Of a DNA stretch of 54,987 nt, positions 54,879 to 54,987 are shown piece after piece. A program made the position numbers and the translations under genes. Source of the DNA: Planctomycetota bacterium (GTDB taxonomy: Bacteria; Planctomycetota; Planctomycetia; Planctomycetales; Planctomycetaceae); contig QWPB01000100.1 in assembly GCA_003671275.1 (NCBI GenBank), positions 1 to 54,987 of the forward strand. Direction: 5' to 3'. The notes under the pieces are model-generated. The model made no database searches, had not been told where the DNA came from, and was given only the letters and a program-made list of their open reading frames with translations. How positions within the stretch are numbered: the first letter of the stretch is position 1; each line of letters begins with the position of its first letter.

Positions 54879-54962
54879 GAGCGACATCGGACTTCCGCCC
54901 AGCATGTCAGCACTGGTTTCCGTCGACAAGTGTGAGGTCGGTTTGTGAGAAGGAGCGTTTTA

Positions 54963-54987
54963 GCACGCGGGCGAAGCGGAGCTTCGG
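54963..54987. repeat. Inverted partial copy of repeat family A, cut by window edge
   Basis: The reverse complement of 54963-54987 matches 53926-53950 at 23 of 25 positions (CGAAGCTC-GCTTCG core followed by CGCCCGCGTGC). The rest would lie beyond the window. Confidence 0.65.

Noticed and set aside
54560-54913. 117-residue minus-strand open frame near the right edge
   Set aside because: It is built from repeat families A and C plus the shadow of the ParB-like gene.

Overview
The window looks like a chromosomal segment of a planctomycete, probably in the Planctomycetales. This is inferred from gene content, not from any marker search. It is GC-rich, uses many GTG and TTG starts, and has overlapping start/stop couplings. 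It carries several families typical of that phylum: PPi-type phosphofructokinases, ThuA, SGNH and CehA/McbA secreted enzymes, scattered MoxR/DUF58/transglutaminase/VWA genes, a DUF447 protein of the H4MPT C1 cluster type, and a seven-haem cytochrome. I see no rRNA, tRNA, CRISPR array, insertion sequence or prophage.

Layout. 0-7.4 kb: an edge-truncated THUMP-type rRNA methyltransferase, an ASCH protein, a GT-C-like membrane protein, an HTH plus receiver-like regulator, a DUF6384-like membrane protein, and a coupled pair of membrane HEPN protein and MobA-like nucleotidyltransferase. 7.6-11.4 kb: two paralogous PPi-type phosphofructokinases on either side of a MoxR ATPase. 11.7-17.4 kb: a secreted beta-helix protein, a Tat-exported NHL propeller, and a DUF58-transglutaminase operon. 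17.5-25.3 kb: uvrB, a small membrane protein, a ThuA protein and hrpA. 25.3-33.1 kb: an SDR-hydrolase operon, an SGNH hydrolase with a membrane-anchored unknown and a CehA-like protein, and purH. 33.4-40.3 kb: a 1544-residue secreted quinoprotein-like propeller protein followed by a VWA membrane protein. 40.4-45.2 kb: a RaSEA-like radical SAM protein, then a bitopic SLBB-like protein coupled to an actin-fold ATPase, then (opposite strand) a small unknown protein and DUF447. 45.8-51.9 kb: a PilZ protein, a coiled-coil membrane protein, mntR coupled to a polytopic membrane protein, a DksA-type zinc finger, and a DEDDy 3'-5' exonuclease. 52-55 kb: a multihaem cytochrome and a small ParB-like protein in a repeat-rich, gene-poor stretch.

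Two things look least explained. The first is the SLBB/TM protein whose stop overlaps the start of a divergent actin-family ATPase (41484-44374), a layout suited to a trans-envelope assembly with a cytoplasmic actin-fold partner. The second is a set of dispersed palindromic elements in the last 3 kb. Copies there keep their hairpins through compensatory or G-U-compatible changes, which suggests selection on folded RNA or DNA. Also notable are a membrane-anchored HEPN RNase-like protein with an intact RX4H motif, and a MoxR/DUF58/transglutaminase/VWA set split into three places within 31 kb.
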